Part shown: positions 12,625 to 24,130 of the stretch, piece by piece
Position numbering within the stretch: position 1 is the stretch's first letter
Layout: the number at the start of each line of letters is the position of its first letter
Origin: Medicago truncatula
Taxonomy: Eukaryota > Streptophyta > Magnoliopsida > Fabales > Fabaceae
Direction: 5' to 3'
Length of the DNA: 64,000 nucleotides
Assembly (NCBI RefSeq): GCF_003473485.1
Contig: NC_053042.1
Location: 48,571,762-48,635,761, forward strand
The notes under the pieces: model-generated
The model's database searches: none
What the model was told of the DNA's origin: nothing
The model's input: only the letters and a program-made list of their open reading frames with translations
Translations under genes and position numbers: made by a program

Positions 12625-12653
<29 letters not shown>
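12625..12653 (+). promoter_or_regulatory. (CT)n tract in the 5' leader of the F-box gene
   Basis: A pure CT run 57 bp upstream of the ATG at 12710. Such pyrimidine tracts are common at plant transcription starts and can bind BPC/GAGA-type factors. Confidence 0.5.
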
Positions 12654-12656
<3 letters not shown>

Positions 12657-12709
12657 GTTGTTGTTTGATCGTCTTCTACCTCAACACCAATTCAATTCAA
12701 TTGAGAATA

Positions 12710-15700
12710 ATGTCAACTCCATTAGAGAGATACCAAAAACTTTCCCTAACAGAGTCTCTTCCTAAAAGCTATAGATACCCAATTGCCTGCAAAGAACTAA
12801 GCTTCATTCTCAGAGAAGCTTTTCATAAATTCCCCAAAAATTTGCAAACCATAATCTTCCAAGATACTCTCTCCGCCTTCCGTCTCCTCCCACAGTACGT
12901 TCTTTCTCCAATTTTTCTATATATTTATTCAATTTAAACATATTATTATGGTTTCATTCATAATACAAATAATATGAATTTATGTTTTCTTGAAGCTTGG
13001 ATTATGTAATTTTTTTTCCCTTTTAGATATTTTGTTGATTATGTTATCATTGTTAGCTTGAGATAAATAAGCATATACCCTAGCGCAGCAGATATGAATC
13101 ATTTACCATTGTTTAGCTGCAACCATATAGGATAATTTTCATGTGCCAATGGAAGGTTTATGCTTTTTATTGACTATGCTATAGATGAAACCATGAAATG
13201 TGATTTATGTATTTTCTTAGTGGAAACAAATGTCTCTGACAAATTTTAATCAATGTTAATTTGATACTAAGGCCTTGTTAGGATATACAACTTAATTAAG
13301 AACTTATAACATAATCGCTTATCATATAATTGCGTATGTATAGCTTATTTTTATAGCAAAAGATAAAATAAAGTCACTGTTTTCAAATAAGTTATAAGTT
13401 GTTTTCATAATCTATCCTGAAGAGGTTGTGGAAATAAGCTGAAAAAACTTATGGACATGTCGTAAACTGTTACCATAATCTCTCTCCCAAACAGTCTCAC
13501 AAGTGTTTGTGTTAGTTATAGATAAACTCAAAAGATCAATTTAAACAAGCACTAATTTAGCATCTAAGTGCAGTCTTTCGAGGATCCTTTTGTCTAATTA
13601 TTTTTGTTGATTCCCTCTAATTCTAGAATGGAGACTCAGAGCGCTGTTTCGGCAGTCCATTTACTCTTTCAGAGTGTAGAAGCGGCACTGCCGAAACAAA
13701 AAAAGAATATGGCTGTAACAGAATTTAAGCAGGCAATGATTGCTCATAAAAGACGCTCTAAAGCTCACCAGGTAGAGAAAGGTCAGATTTTAGTTAAGAA
13801 ATTCGATTTGTGTTATTTTACTTAAGAAGGACAACAAGTCATGTTTAAGAAGTATCTTTTTCATCTATTTCAGGTTCATTGCAACTACCAGAAGATATTC
13901 TTGTACAAATTTTCAGTTTACTAGATATGCGATCTTTGGTCTCTGCGGGGATTGTCAGTAGGTAATTCAGTCCCTTTTTATGCGAATTATTTATGTTTCA
14001 TCAACTAATCATTTTGGCCTACCTATGTGTTCTTGACCACGTGAAACTGTGTGGGTGCTAATCATACATTTTTTTCCCCTGAATTGGCCACTACATTTTG
14101 TCATGAATATTGTTAGATAGAACTATCGACATTGATCTGATGGCCTGACTTGATATTGCATTTAGGTCATGGAATATGGCTGCAAATGATAACTGTTTGT
14201 GGGAGTCGCAGTATGCTGTACTGTATGGTGATGCTGCTAAACAACGCCCTATGGGACCAGATGAAGACAGGAATGATAAGCTTTTACAGAAACCCCAGGA
14301 TACTAAAATGATCACCGACTGGAAAAAAGCTGTTAAAGGAGCATACACGGGTAAGCCTGCCAAATCTTGATTTCTTACGGGTCAAAGATGAGGTTTAATA
14401 TGGTTTTCTGTTCACAACAAATGTTTCAATGAGTTGGGAATTAATTTATTTTTAAATTCTATTGTTGCACATGGGGATCGGAAATAAAAGTTTATTCTGG
14501 AATCCTAACTACACCTTCAAAAACTGCCAGAAATGTTGATTTTCATGTGTTTTGTCAGTTCAACTTTAATGCTATTAATGCAGAAAGAAGTTACTCTTCC
14601 TCTCACGCAGATGGAGAACATGTGTGCTACTAGCATATTCATATTTTCTCTTCTCACCACATTTGGTCTGTTTTTGTGTAGGAGCACTATCCAGGAAATT
14701 AGCAATCAATCGAGGATACTGTGAATGCTGCAAAACTATAGTTTGGTTAAACAACTCAAGATGCCCAAATGTACATGGAGGAATGATATCTGAAATTCAC
14801 GATATCGAACCTGTAACATCAACAGCAACAACAACAACCAAGCCTTATCCCACTAAGTGGGGTCGGCTACATGGATCAAATTACGCCATAGTGTTCTATC
14901 ATAAACCAAATTTGGATATCGAACATGTAACATCATTCCAGGTATATTTTGTATTTTATTTAGCCATTTTATATTATCATAGCTTTTTCTACTTTGGAAG
15001 GTGCAACAGGGGCGGACCTGAGCAGGGCAGGGTGTGGCAATAACCACACCAGCTCAGGCCCAAATATTTTTTTTTTAGCCCAGCCCAATTTTGTTTGTTT
15101 TCTCGGCACTCACTTAGCAGAACACGTTTTCCTTTTCCGTTTCTTTTCCAAATCGACTGCTGCACGCACGCAACACACACAACCCACCGGTCCTGAAGTC
15201 CACCACCACCCACCACTGAACCGCCATCGGCCGTCTCTCTCCTCTCCTCTCTCTCTCTCTCTCATCCCATCTCCTCTTCTCTCTCAGTCAGTCAGCCATC
15301 TCCTCTCCTCTTATCTTTAGCATTGATTTTATTTGTTACTGAAATTGATTTTAACTTTTAGTGATTGCAGTATCATTGTTGCACCAGAATAGTTTGCACC
15401 AGTAGCATTGTTTTTGATTCCTTTGATAACCATCGCATTGTTTTTTATTCCTTTGATAACCATAGCAACTAGTTTTACATTACAGGTCTAAATCAGTAGC
15501 ATTGTTTTTGATTCCTTTGATAACCATAGCTGTTTGGATGCTTGTACTTTGGTTTTTGGTTTGATTGCCTCTAATATTTTGTTTGTTGTATAATTGAATT
15601 AGGATGAAGAAATTTTTTCCAGTTATGCCTAGAGCCCATTTTCAACAAATGGAAAATAGAGCATTTGCTTTGTAATTTTGGTTGCTACAACCACTTTTAA

Positions 15701-16519
15701 TATAACTTCTTATTAAATTTTGTATTATTCAATCATATGAAAAAAAAAATATTGCCCCACTGATATTGGAAGTCCAGGTCCGCCCCTGAGGTGCAAGCAC
15801 TTGGAATGGGGGAGCGTGGTATAATGTCTTCTGGGAGAGGGTTGAATATATAGCATTATCATCACACAAATCTTTAAGCTGTGCCTGTATTGCAGTACTT
15901 TATTAGCTGCAGTCTGAATTCTACCTCATGTAAAAGTATATAGTATGAATTTTGTTATCTTGGATTATATTTATAACAGATTTGCATGAGAACAAGTTGT
16001 ATTGCGAAGTATGTTTTGAACTTTGTTTTTCAGAAATTGTGCACAGTTTTAATTTTGATGGGCTATAGAGCTTTTTAGGTGATCCCTGGCAAACCTTCCC
16101 ATTGGCAGAAACTAGTTCCTCTTCTTCCCAAAATTTGTTCAGTTCATACTTGGGAATATGGAGTTCATTTATACATCCTTGGTGTTCAGTTCACCGCTCC
16201 TCCTACCGGAGACAATTCTATTTGAAGAGATGCTCAACACTAAACATGGGTTATAGACTTTTAGTTGTTTGTCATGTAGGGAGGAACTAGTTTCTTCCAT
16301 AGATCATGTCTTGATTTTCTTTTGCTCTTTCACAACAGAATTTCCTGAATTAAATATCTGATACTGACCGTAAAGGTTTCCTAATTTCAGGTTGCGGAAT
16401 ATCTTCTGAATGGTTCTCTACCCATGAAATATTATTCCTCAGACAGCGACAGCGACAGTGATTCAGAAGGAGGGTCACTTTCTAGGTTATGGGCATATCC
16501 CAAGCAATTAAAACAATAA
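12710..16519 (+). CDS. F-box protein, At5g52880-like, with exonised SINE insertion
   Basis: Six exons join in frame to 333 aa: 12710-12894, 13627-13781, 13874-13961, 14166-14350, 14682-14941, 16391-16519. The start is the first ATG after the CT tract. The F-box is at about residues 114-160 (LPEDILVQIFSLLD ... SRSW), so the protein should join an SCF ubiquitin ligase through SKP1. A Cys-rich patch with C-E-C-C and C-P-N-V-H follows at about 215-240 and resembles a small zinc site. The C-terminus is an acidic Ser-Asp repeat. Exon 5 carries a 114-bp insertion (about residues 252-289) bounded by a 21-bp direct repeat; see the separate entry. The second-exon donor is at 13781, not after CACCAG at 13772; only the former keeps the F-box frame. 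Substrates are unknown. Confidence 0.85.
13270..13560. mobile_element. hAT-type MITE in intron 1 of the F-box gene
   Basis: It begins AAGGCCTTGTTAGGATATAC and carries GTTATAAGTTGTTTTCATAA and AACTTATGGACATGTC, the same family as the copies in the AAA gene introns. The right end is diverged. Confidence 0.5.
14822..14935 (+). mobile_element. SINE-like fragment inside F-box exon 5
   Basis: The word GATATCGAACCTGTAACATC(A) at 14801-14821 recurs with one change at 14915-14935. Between the copies are 93 bases with CAACAACAACAACC, CCCACTAAGTGGGGTCGGCT and ACATGGATCAAA, a repeat I recognise from Au-SINE-like plant retroposons. The insertion plus one repeat is 114 bp (38 codons) with no stop, so the reading frame continues. 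Its A and B boxes are absent, so this is a fragment. Relatives are expected to run straight from EPVTS to the exon 6 sequence. Confidence 0.8.
15007..15788. mobile_element. Non-autonomous hAT element in intron 5 of the F-box gene
   Basis: A 782-bp element with perfect 14-bp terminal inverted repeats CAGGGGCGGACCTG. An exact 8-bp target duplication AGGTGCAA lies at 14999-15006 and 15789-15796, which defines hAT transposition. The interior has CT-rich and Pro/His-like low-complexity text and no transposase. The exact ends and duplication suggest a fairly recent insertion. Confidence 0.9.
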
Positions 16520-18197
16520 TAGGGGGGCACTGAATCAAATATATGGCCATTATGTTCTTGTATGATTTTATAGGTATCCTGGAATTTTTTTGATCCAGCT
16601 GGTATCCTTCACCACGAAAAGAGCTGATTGCAATTCTGGCGTCCCAGGAATTAGATAATTGTCAACTTTGAAGTTTAAATCTATACTCATTTGTTTCTCT
16701 AGTTTTTTTTTTTTTTAATGACAAATATGTTAATGAATTGGTTGTTAGAAATGTTAGTGGGGGAATTGAATTCAGAGACCGTTATCTATTCAACTCTTAT
16801 GTTCCTTCCCTCGAACCACTTTATGTTTTTTATTTTGTCTTCACCTCTTAATATCTCCGCTAAGCAAAAAATTGGGAAGAGGGAGTGTATATGTGTATAT
16901 TATGAATTTTAGTGAATGTAGTGTGTTTTGATTTAAGTTTGCAAACATACTTATTGATAAACTTTATTTTTTTTGAGAGAGAATACTTATTAAACTTAAT
17001 TTAATGTAATGTAATTTTATGTTCAGATACATCTTTCTGTAATGTATGTTTCACAAAATTGAATTTGTTTCGATCATATTAATCAAAAGTATTTTAACTG
17101 TTTTTCAGAAAATGTTACAACTAAAAAGAGTCCAAACTTTTAACTGTTTTTTCAGAAAATGGTACAACTAAAAAGAGTACAATAAAGTGACATAAAATAA
17201 AGATGACAAATTGGAGTATTTTGGTTTCTCAATTTGGAAAAATGAAGAATAAAAAGTATCGGAGGTTGTAGTTTCGAATCATAATCTATTTTATATTGAT
17301 CAAGGATATAAACAAAGAAGGATTAACATAATTCACGCATCATTCCTTAAAAAAAAATAATTCACGAATCATATACTCATAATCCATTTTCTATTGATTA
17401 AGTATATAAACAAAGAACCACATTTCTTCATGTACTTAATTAAACCTTATAGGAATTACTAGGATGGCACAACATTTGTTCATTAAAAACTAGGACGAGC
17501 CTTGTTTTAAAGGGCAGTCCCAACATTTGTTCAACAAAAAAAAAGGAAGGCACAACATAAGGGATCAATTGAACATTATAGGACTTATGGAGTATGTGAG
17601 GGTAATATGCTAATCAAAATTAAAACTGCTATTAAAATACATTACAAGCTTTGAACATGAAACAAGCCTAAATTCAAACAAGTTTAAGTGTGGGATTAGA
17701 GGCAAAGCCATGCCTCCTAAAGGGAAGGAACTTGGGGACCTCAAACAGTGAGCTTGATACTGTATGAAAGATCAAATGGTAGAAATTTTACATTTACAAA
17801 TCAAAGTGTCTTTGAAATTGTAACTGAATGAATTGTAAGGTATCCTCACAATGAATACATATTCTCTCCGCTATAGCCCGACCAAAGAATAAACACACAA
17901 CACACACAAATTAAACAAATTGAAAAAAGAAAATTGAACTTGGCAAGCACTTCATTAGATGAAATGGAATACACGTTCATCAAGTCAATGTATACAACAA
18001 AATGTTGATGCCTTGACATTTAATTAAAGGCTACTGATAAACAATTCAAGATAAACCTAAAAACAAATCTGGGACTAGATAGACTTTTATTCCTCAAACT
18101 ATATTTCACTCAATTAATCAAAATAGAAAGAGGAGATGCAGTAAGACTTGTAAATTTGACATCTGAACAAAACAGCTAATCCTGCAGATAATTTATT
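16520..18197. other. Spacer between convergent F-box and reticulon genes
   Basis: Contains both 3' UTRs. A repeated phrase (TTTTTCAGAAAATG-TACAACTAAAAAGAGT) lies near 17101 and 17148. Two candidate tail-only micro-insertions lie at 16947-16997 and 17328-17372. No further gene is recognised. Confidence 0.5.
17328..17372 (+). repeat. Tail-only micro-insertion with 16-bp target duplication
   Basis: ATAATTCACGCATCAT (17328-17343) recurs as ATAATTCACGAATCAT (17357-17372). Between them are 13 bases, TCCTTAAAAAAAA. Confidence 0.6.
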
Positions 18198-20025
18198 CTA
18201 ATCCTTTTTAAACCCTGCGATCGGTATCTGGCTCAAAACCTTAGCATCAAGCACTGCATACTGTTTCTTGATCTCGATCATTGCCTTCTCAGCCAGTGCA
18301 TCAACCTGGTCTTCATTTTTCTCATACACCAGTGGCAGTGTAAACAATGAAACATAGACTGTATTTCACCAAATGGACTCATTTGTTAAGAGAATACCAT
18401 AAAATAAAATAAAATAAAATAAAAGGTATATTTTAAGCATAAAACAAATCACAGGCAACATTGAGAAGAATAATGGAATTTGAAGCATGAACACTTACAT
18501 ATATAAAACAATGTCAAGAAATTGAAGCAGCTCCCAATAACTGAAATAAACCACAATCCAGCAATAACCTGATAACAGGACAAAAAAACACCTTAGTCCT
18601 ACTAGGCTATCTAAATCACATTGCAAAATGGAAAATAAAATTGAATTTGATATGAATGGATATGATTCAAGCTTAAAGCATAGCTTTGTGTGTGGATGAA
18701 AGACGGAACAACTTACGGTAAGAAACTTCTTGATATCTCTCCCAGTTCCAATTTCCCTCAAAATAGCGAAAACTTGGTTAATTTCAATTCTCAAAACAGA
18801 AGCAGCCTCAAAAACGCATTCCTGAGGAATCACGACATGTGGAATTTGCAGTGGAGACCTAGTTGTCAAAAATGTCAAAGACAGCATGAAAATGCATAAA
18901 TTAAGATTGAGGATACAAGTTATAACAATTTTGACCTTATTGTAAAGAGGGACACACACCAAACAAAGTCGAAAAAGAAAAGGTACATGAATTTCGAAAG
19001 GCTTACTTACTTGTGGATAAAGACAGATGCATTAGACCACAAGAAAAGAGCAGCAAGAGCCAAAATCATTAAATGGCAAACAAGAGTTATGAGGTTGTAT
19101 TGCATCAACTCAAAGAAAACCCACAAGGCAGTGCCAGCACCAAGTGCAATTGCTGTGCATTTCTTGTTCCTCCATAGTAAAATATCCGCAGCTGCAACGG
19201 AAATGTTGTTCATAATGTAATAATGCAACAGAGAAAATGGACTTAATTATAACCATAAATGAATAAATATTATTAATCAGGATCAAAATGTTCCACGGAA
19301 AGTGGGTAAATAAGTCCCAATTTGAAAGGTAATACTACTTTTAAGAAATTTATCGTGTCGGTGTTCGTTGTTTTCCAGTACTAAAAATTTATGGCAACAA
19401 CCATACGTTTGCGGAATAAGTGATAGATATTAGAGCCACTTAAACATTTAACACGAGGTATGTATAAAAAAAATTGAGAGATCACTCCGGCTTAAATGGA
19501 TCTCAGTTATATTGAGAGGCGTAGTATGCGGTTAAAAGCAGTGATACTTTGTTTAACCTAAAATAAATTATGCAAGAGTTTTGCAAACAAGAAACCATCC
19601 TAGCTTTTGATATATAGTATCTAAATATCAATATAAACCAAACATTCATATATAGTATCTAAATATCAAATATAATAAGTACATTAATACTCCAATATAA
19701 CAACCATGCAAGATATCGTTGATGCGATCACAAGTTAACCAAATTCAATCTAAGCCTTACATTCATATACAGTATCAAAATATCAAATGCAGATGCGTTA
19801 GTGAAAGGAATTAAGTTAAGGCGTACGTTTTCCACCACCTAAGACCTTGTGGACAGGGCGATCACGGCCGAAAAGGCGGTAAACAGTGTTGGATTTAGCG
19901 AGTGGAATCGGTGGCCTGTTGTTGATGTTATGATCGTCTTCGGAATCAGAAAAAGAATCGGAATCGGAGCCATGAAACTTGTCTTCAATCTTATCGTCGA
20001 ACGATTCAGTATCCACTGCAGCCAT
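18198..20025 (-). CDS. Reticulon-like protein B (RTNLB)
   Basis: Five exons on the minus strand join in frame to 250 aa: 20025-19827, 19191-19011, 18858-18717, 18568-18499, 18358-18198. The acidic, Ser/Asp-rich N-terminus (about 1-45) is followed by the family entry motif with [21 protein letters not shown]. The reticulon homology domain then has two long hydrophobic hairpins (about 75-120 and 165-210) separated by a soluble loop, and the plant C-terminus ends in a Lys-rich tail (FKKD), typical of ER retention. Reticulons insert as wedges into the ER membrane and shape tubules. The first-exon donor splits a Pro codon (C|CT), which rebuilds the conserved GGGKPAD. It is tail-to-tail with the F-box gene. 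Which RTNLB number it matches cannot be told by eye. Confidence 0.88.
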
Positions 20026-20084
20026 GGATGGATGAAAATGGAAATGAATGAGTGAGAGAAAGAGAATAGGGGTTCAGTTGCAGC

Positions 20085-20116
20085 AATGCAGAGAGAGAGA
20101 GAGAAAGAAGAGAAGA
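20085..20116 (-). promoter_or_regulatory. GA/CT tract in the 5' leader region of the reticulon gene
   Basis: A GAGAGAGA run on the plus strand (CT on the coding strand) 60-90 bp upstream of the ATG at 20025. It is similar in position to the CT leaders of the F-box, MAKR5-like and PHT5 genes. Confidence 0.45.
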
Positions 20117-20309
20117 GCGAGTTTTGTTCAACGGTTTGTTTAATATGTGGCGTGTTGTTCAGTCGTATATGCCGCAAGTTCGGGAACTAAGTTAGTTTGG
20201 GTCAGAATGAATAACGGAAGGAAACTTTGCATTGCACCTATACGTCCTACAATTTTATTCAAGGAAATTTTCTACAAACTAATTTTTTTTTTTTACATAT
20301 ATACTAATA

Positions 20310-20752
20310 CTAGTTTAGAGCCCAGCCCGGCGTTGCTCGGGTTAGATATTAAATAAGTTTGTCTACACTAATACACATGTAACTATTTAAATTGAATTTA
20401 TTTAACTTTAAAATTATAATAATATTTTAAAAATAAATATAAATGGTAAGATGAATTTCCAATGCAAGAATAAAATGTGTAATAAAAAGAAGAAGAAAAC
20501 TTGTCAAACATAAATATCAATATAATGTATATAGTTTGTGGAGAGAGATATATGCTAAATAAAGAAGAAGAAAACTTGTAAAAAAAAAAAAAAAAAACAA
20601 AATCTTTTTGATAAAAAGAAAGAATTTGTTGAGATATCTATGCAAAATTAAATCTTCACGTAAAACTAGAAGATTAATAAATTTTTTGAGAATCAACGTG
20701 GAGTCGAAACGTGACATAAAATACCTTATTTTATTTATATACTATTTATTGA
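20310..20752 (-). mobile_element. Short non-autonomous Helitron-like element
   Basis: On the minus strand it starts A|TCAATAAATAGTATAT (20752) and ends in a small hairpin (AACCCG ... CGGGCT) followed by CTCTAAACTAG|T (20310). That is the Helitron layout: TC start, 3' hairpin, CTAG end, insertion between A and T. It is 443 bp with no coding content. Confidence 0.5.
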
Positions 20753-21017
20753 TTGACGTCATTAATGAAGTTAAATTTTGGACGTAGCCATAATTTTTGG
20801 AAAAGAAAAATAATAAACAGAATGATAAAATTTATGATTTGGTTAGTTGGGAATCAAAATTAAATCAAGGTATTGTAAGTGTGTGTAAACATTAGAAGTG
20901 TTTAAGATGTTTGAAAAGTTGTCTTCAAAAATTGAAAAATAAAAATAACAAAAAGATGAAAATATGTTATATTAAAATGTAGCATTAGAAAGTTGTAGAA
21001 ATATATATATCAAAGTA

Positions 21018-21987
21018 GGTTAAGTTTAGTTTGGGAAAGCAAAGTTGCTTCCCATCATGGGAAAGGCTAATATTTAAGGACAGCTGGCGGTAGTACATGT
21101 AAACCCAACCAAAAAAAAAAAAAACTCAAGGTTTTATATTTTAATATTTTCTATCTCTTTGCTACCTGACCTCCCTGCAATTGTTCTTACTAAAACCCAG
21201 CAAAGTGAAAAAAATATCAAAAGCTTCATTGGTGATTGGTTCATCCAAAGGTTCATAATCTTCTTTCTTCTTTCCGGTTTCGTTCAACATGCTAGTCCAA
21301 AGCTGGAAATCGAAAGCTTCATTCACTAGTGTTCCTAATCTTCTTTCCATTAGATGAAAATCGAAATCTTCATTTACTAGTGCTCATCCAAAGCTTCATT
21401 CACAATATGCAAAGATGAACGCAAAATCCGTCAGATCTGGAACAAAATCATCGTTTCCAGTCAAAGAATATAGTGTTTGAGATTCGTTGGACTTGTTCTG
21501 GAACTATTTCACCAACTGATAATATTTTCTTTTCAAATTCTTTTAGGTATTTAAACATGCAGTGCCTCTATGTGACTTTTTGGACTTCATCTCTCTTAGA
21601 TTGATTTCATAGATCCTTTAACTATTTCACTGATTGATTTTCAAATTTTTAAAATTTTCCAACTTGATATCTCTCAATTAAATGACGAACAATTTGTATC
21701 TTTGCTGCAGAAAAAATAGAAAGTGAGCTAAATTCCTGCAGATAATATAGTGCAGAAGACCCATGAATTGTTAGAAACAAAAACCAATAATCAAAGAAAT
21801 GTAAAATTGTTAGTATTTAATTATTTGGTAGGGTTCACTTTTTTGTTTCACAATACCCATCAATAAGTTAAAGCAATTACCGGATAAAAGATCCCAGCCA
21901 TCCAAATTAAGAACTAATAAATCTATGGTTGTGGCTGAGCTTTCCCATTATGGGAAAGAACTTTCCTTTCCCATACTAAACCTCACC
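21018..21987. mobile_element. Mutator-like element, 970 bp, 9-bp target duplication
   Basis: The termini GGTTAAGTTTAGTTTGGGAA and, inverted, GGTGAGGTTTAGTATGGGAA stay similar for about 50 bp (including TTCCCATNATGGGAAAG). The 9-bp word ATCAAAGTA flanks the element exactly at 21009-21017 and 21988-21996. No transposase is seen. The interior includes a minus-strand open stretch at 21162-21350 with a repeated 'LVNEAFDF' phrase, perhaps a captured host fragment. I do not recognise its source. Confidence 0.8.
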
Positions 21988-22384
21988 ATCAAAGTATATG
22001 TAAGAGAAATAATAGAATTGGCGCTTGACAAACCTGAAGAAGGAAAAATGTTAGATGAAAAAAAGGTTTGCGGTTTCCATTTGTGCTAAATAACAAAAAT
22101 TTATTTATTTATAGTTAACATTTGCATTAGAATATGCTGTTAAAAGATAACATAATAATTAATGAAACCTTTTTTCTTCAAGAAGAAAAACTAATTGAAT
22201 GATACAATACTAAAAGATTAGTTAGTAACTAATTGAAGCTTCTTTTTTTAAAAAAAAAACATTTGGAGCCTTTTAATCATAAAATAAGATCATACATGTA
22301 AACTTTGTTAAAAGTATTATACGTAGTTTGTTGAGATATTTATGTTACATAAAATATTAGAAATTCAATAAAAATTTAAATAAT

Positions 22385-22523
22385 ATATTGAGTGGATAAG
22401 ATCAATAGTTTGTTGAGATATTTATGCCAAATAAAATATTAGTTTTAAAATAAAAAAATATTGAGAATAAACGTGGAAGTGACATGTGACATAAAAAACC
22501 TTACTTTATATATATACTATTGA
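22385..22523 (-). mobile_element. Second Helitron-like 5' end
   Basis: Read on the minus strand from 22523: A|TCAATAGTATATATATAAAG followed by TTTTTTATGTCACATG. This aligns with the start of the 20310-20752 element. A partner 3' end was not found, so this is either a truncated copy or the far end of a larger element interrupted by the Mutator-like insertion. Confidence 0.35.
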
Positions 22524-22559
22524 TATATAGAAAAAGGAAAATAAAGTATTTAAAAGATT

Positions 22560-22725
22560 CATTAAAGTCGTGGTACATGCATTGTTATATGTACGGGTCG
22601 GGGTTCGAACCCTGAACACCCCATTTATTCACACAAAAAAAAAAATGGTCGTACAATGATCCACGTGAATCTAACTCAGTTGAGACGAACGTCGCGGTAT
22701 GTAAGGGCCGGTTCAAACCCCCAAT
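22560..22725. mobile_element. Two tRNA-SINE fragments
   Basis: 22600-22625 has a B box (GGGGTTCGAACCC) read best on the minus strand, with the ATATAACAATGCATGTACC body beyond it. 22670-22720 has CTAACTCAGTTGAGACGA ... GGGCCGGTTCAAACCCC, which looks like A and B boxes on the plus strand. Confidence 0.4.
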
Positions 22726-23900
22726 TCCTAGTTTTTCACTTTTAAGGAGATTTGGGTGTGTCATAGTGTTAAATGTTTTGTGAGTTTTGACATTTATTGT
22801 CGAAGTATTATCTTTAAGAATGACAAAGTTTATTGAATAAATATAATGGATAAGAGTACAAGTGGTACTAAACTCACATGTATGGATTTAGTACAAGTGG
22901 TACCACATCCACATTTAAAAAATTAGTAGCTCTTGTAAATCACATATCTAAACATACAATTCACCGAGTTGATAAACCACACGTAAAATAAATATAATGA
23001 TTTTTGTTTTCCCAAAAATTATTACCGAAATTCAAATTTTGATTTAGTAGTTCTCGGATTTAGTGTTGAGAGTGATTCAAATAGAGTTATCTCTTATAAA
23101 GCGGATGGATGGTGGATCCCATAGATGAGAAAAAAGTTAGTTGTTTATATTTTTAGAAATAAAAGTAAGTGATAAAATACATAATTTTTAGACATTTTAA
23201 ATGTAACTTTTTTTTTTTAATGGAAATGGATTTAAATTAGGAGAGGTACAATCTAGAATAAGTCGCAATTGAGGTGACTCAGGTGAGGGGAATGTCTATC
23301 CGTCTATATCAACAACAATATATATATGTTACGTTGTTAACATTGTTCAATACATATTAGAGTTGTGATATTTGTACAACTATATGTAACAATTTTAATG
23401 ACAACTTTTATTTACTCTCTTCCTATTGATCCAAAACAATAGAGAGGAAAAAAGGAAGAGAGAGATTAAGAATATAATGTGAGTATGAAAGAGAAAGTTG
23501 TTAAAAAGTTGTCAAACATATATCATTTCTCTACATATTAATCTTTATGGTTTTTGATGACATATCAAATCATTTTAGATTTTTATGCAAACAGTTGAAA
23601 ATACGTCGGAAAGTAGCTATGTTACTCCTCTTAATTAATAACATTTTTATAAACAATCAATTTCACTAATCCAACTGTTAAATCAAATGTTCTTATTGAG
23701 TAGATCTACTAAACAAACGTGAAACGCCTACTCAATTCTTGCTCGTGTCCTAAGACCCCCACATGCAGACTCCAAACTTACCACCAAGCATATGACAGAA
23801 AAATCTCCAGAGAATGCAACAAGGAACTGAAGAAGTTGGATTTTTCTGGAAAAGTCTTTTGCAACCCGTCTTAGACAAGCTAGAACTAATGCAGTTAACC
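22726..23900. other. Intergenic, no gene seen
   Basis: AT-rich text with a repeated 'AGTGGTACTAAACTCACATG / AGTGGTACCACATCCACAT' phrase near 22870-22915. Nothing codes recognisably. Confidence 0.4.
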
Positions 23901-23904
23901 AGCC

Positions 23905-24130
23905 TGCCAGTTGTTGGATTTAAGATTCAAAGGAAAGCCTTTTACATGGTTTAAAGGTGAGTTGAAAGAAAGACTTCATATAATACTTTGAAATGCTAAA
24001 TTCCCTGATAGCTCTAACACTCATTTACCGATCAGGATTGGATTTATGATGAATGTGATTTGCAGGATCTTGCTATAGGTTTTTTAAGGAGTTGTATTCC
24101 AAAACACAATAACATTTCCAAAGACAGTAG
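23905..24130 (+). mobile_element. LINE remnant: endonuclease and pre-RT fragments
   Basis: 23905-24035 translates with LDLRFKGKPFTWFKGELKER and then NAKFPDSSNTHLPI, close to the ITW / LDR..CN..FP..HL signature of plant LINE endonucleases. 24070-24120 in another frame reads FFKELYSKTQ, the segment before the reverse transcriptase. The piece between is deleted. It is an old, broken copy. Confidence 0.5.

Larger units (their letters stand above)
10522..12700. other. Intergenic region between the AAA and F-box genes
   Basis: No gene is recognised. It contains palindromic CGGATTTCATAATCCGG-type words at about 10877-10935, a duplicated GGTTTACTTTAAGTTAATTC block at 11210-11310, a TA microsatellite, two Stowaway-like MITEs, one Mutator-type MITE and a SINE, listed separately. 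Confidence 0.5.

Noticed and set aside
20488-20578. Repeated AGAAGAAGAAAACTTGT words as another tail-only insertion
   Set aside because: The spacer is far longer and has no terminal A run next to the second copy, and the word is low complexity.
22600-22625. Possible intact tRNA gene because of GGTTCGAACCC
   Set aside because: No acceptor or anticodon stems can be folded around it; it is a SINE B box.
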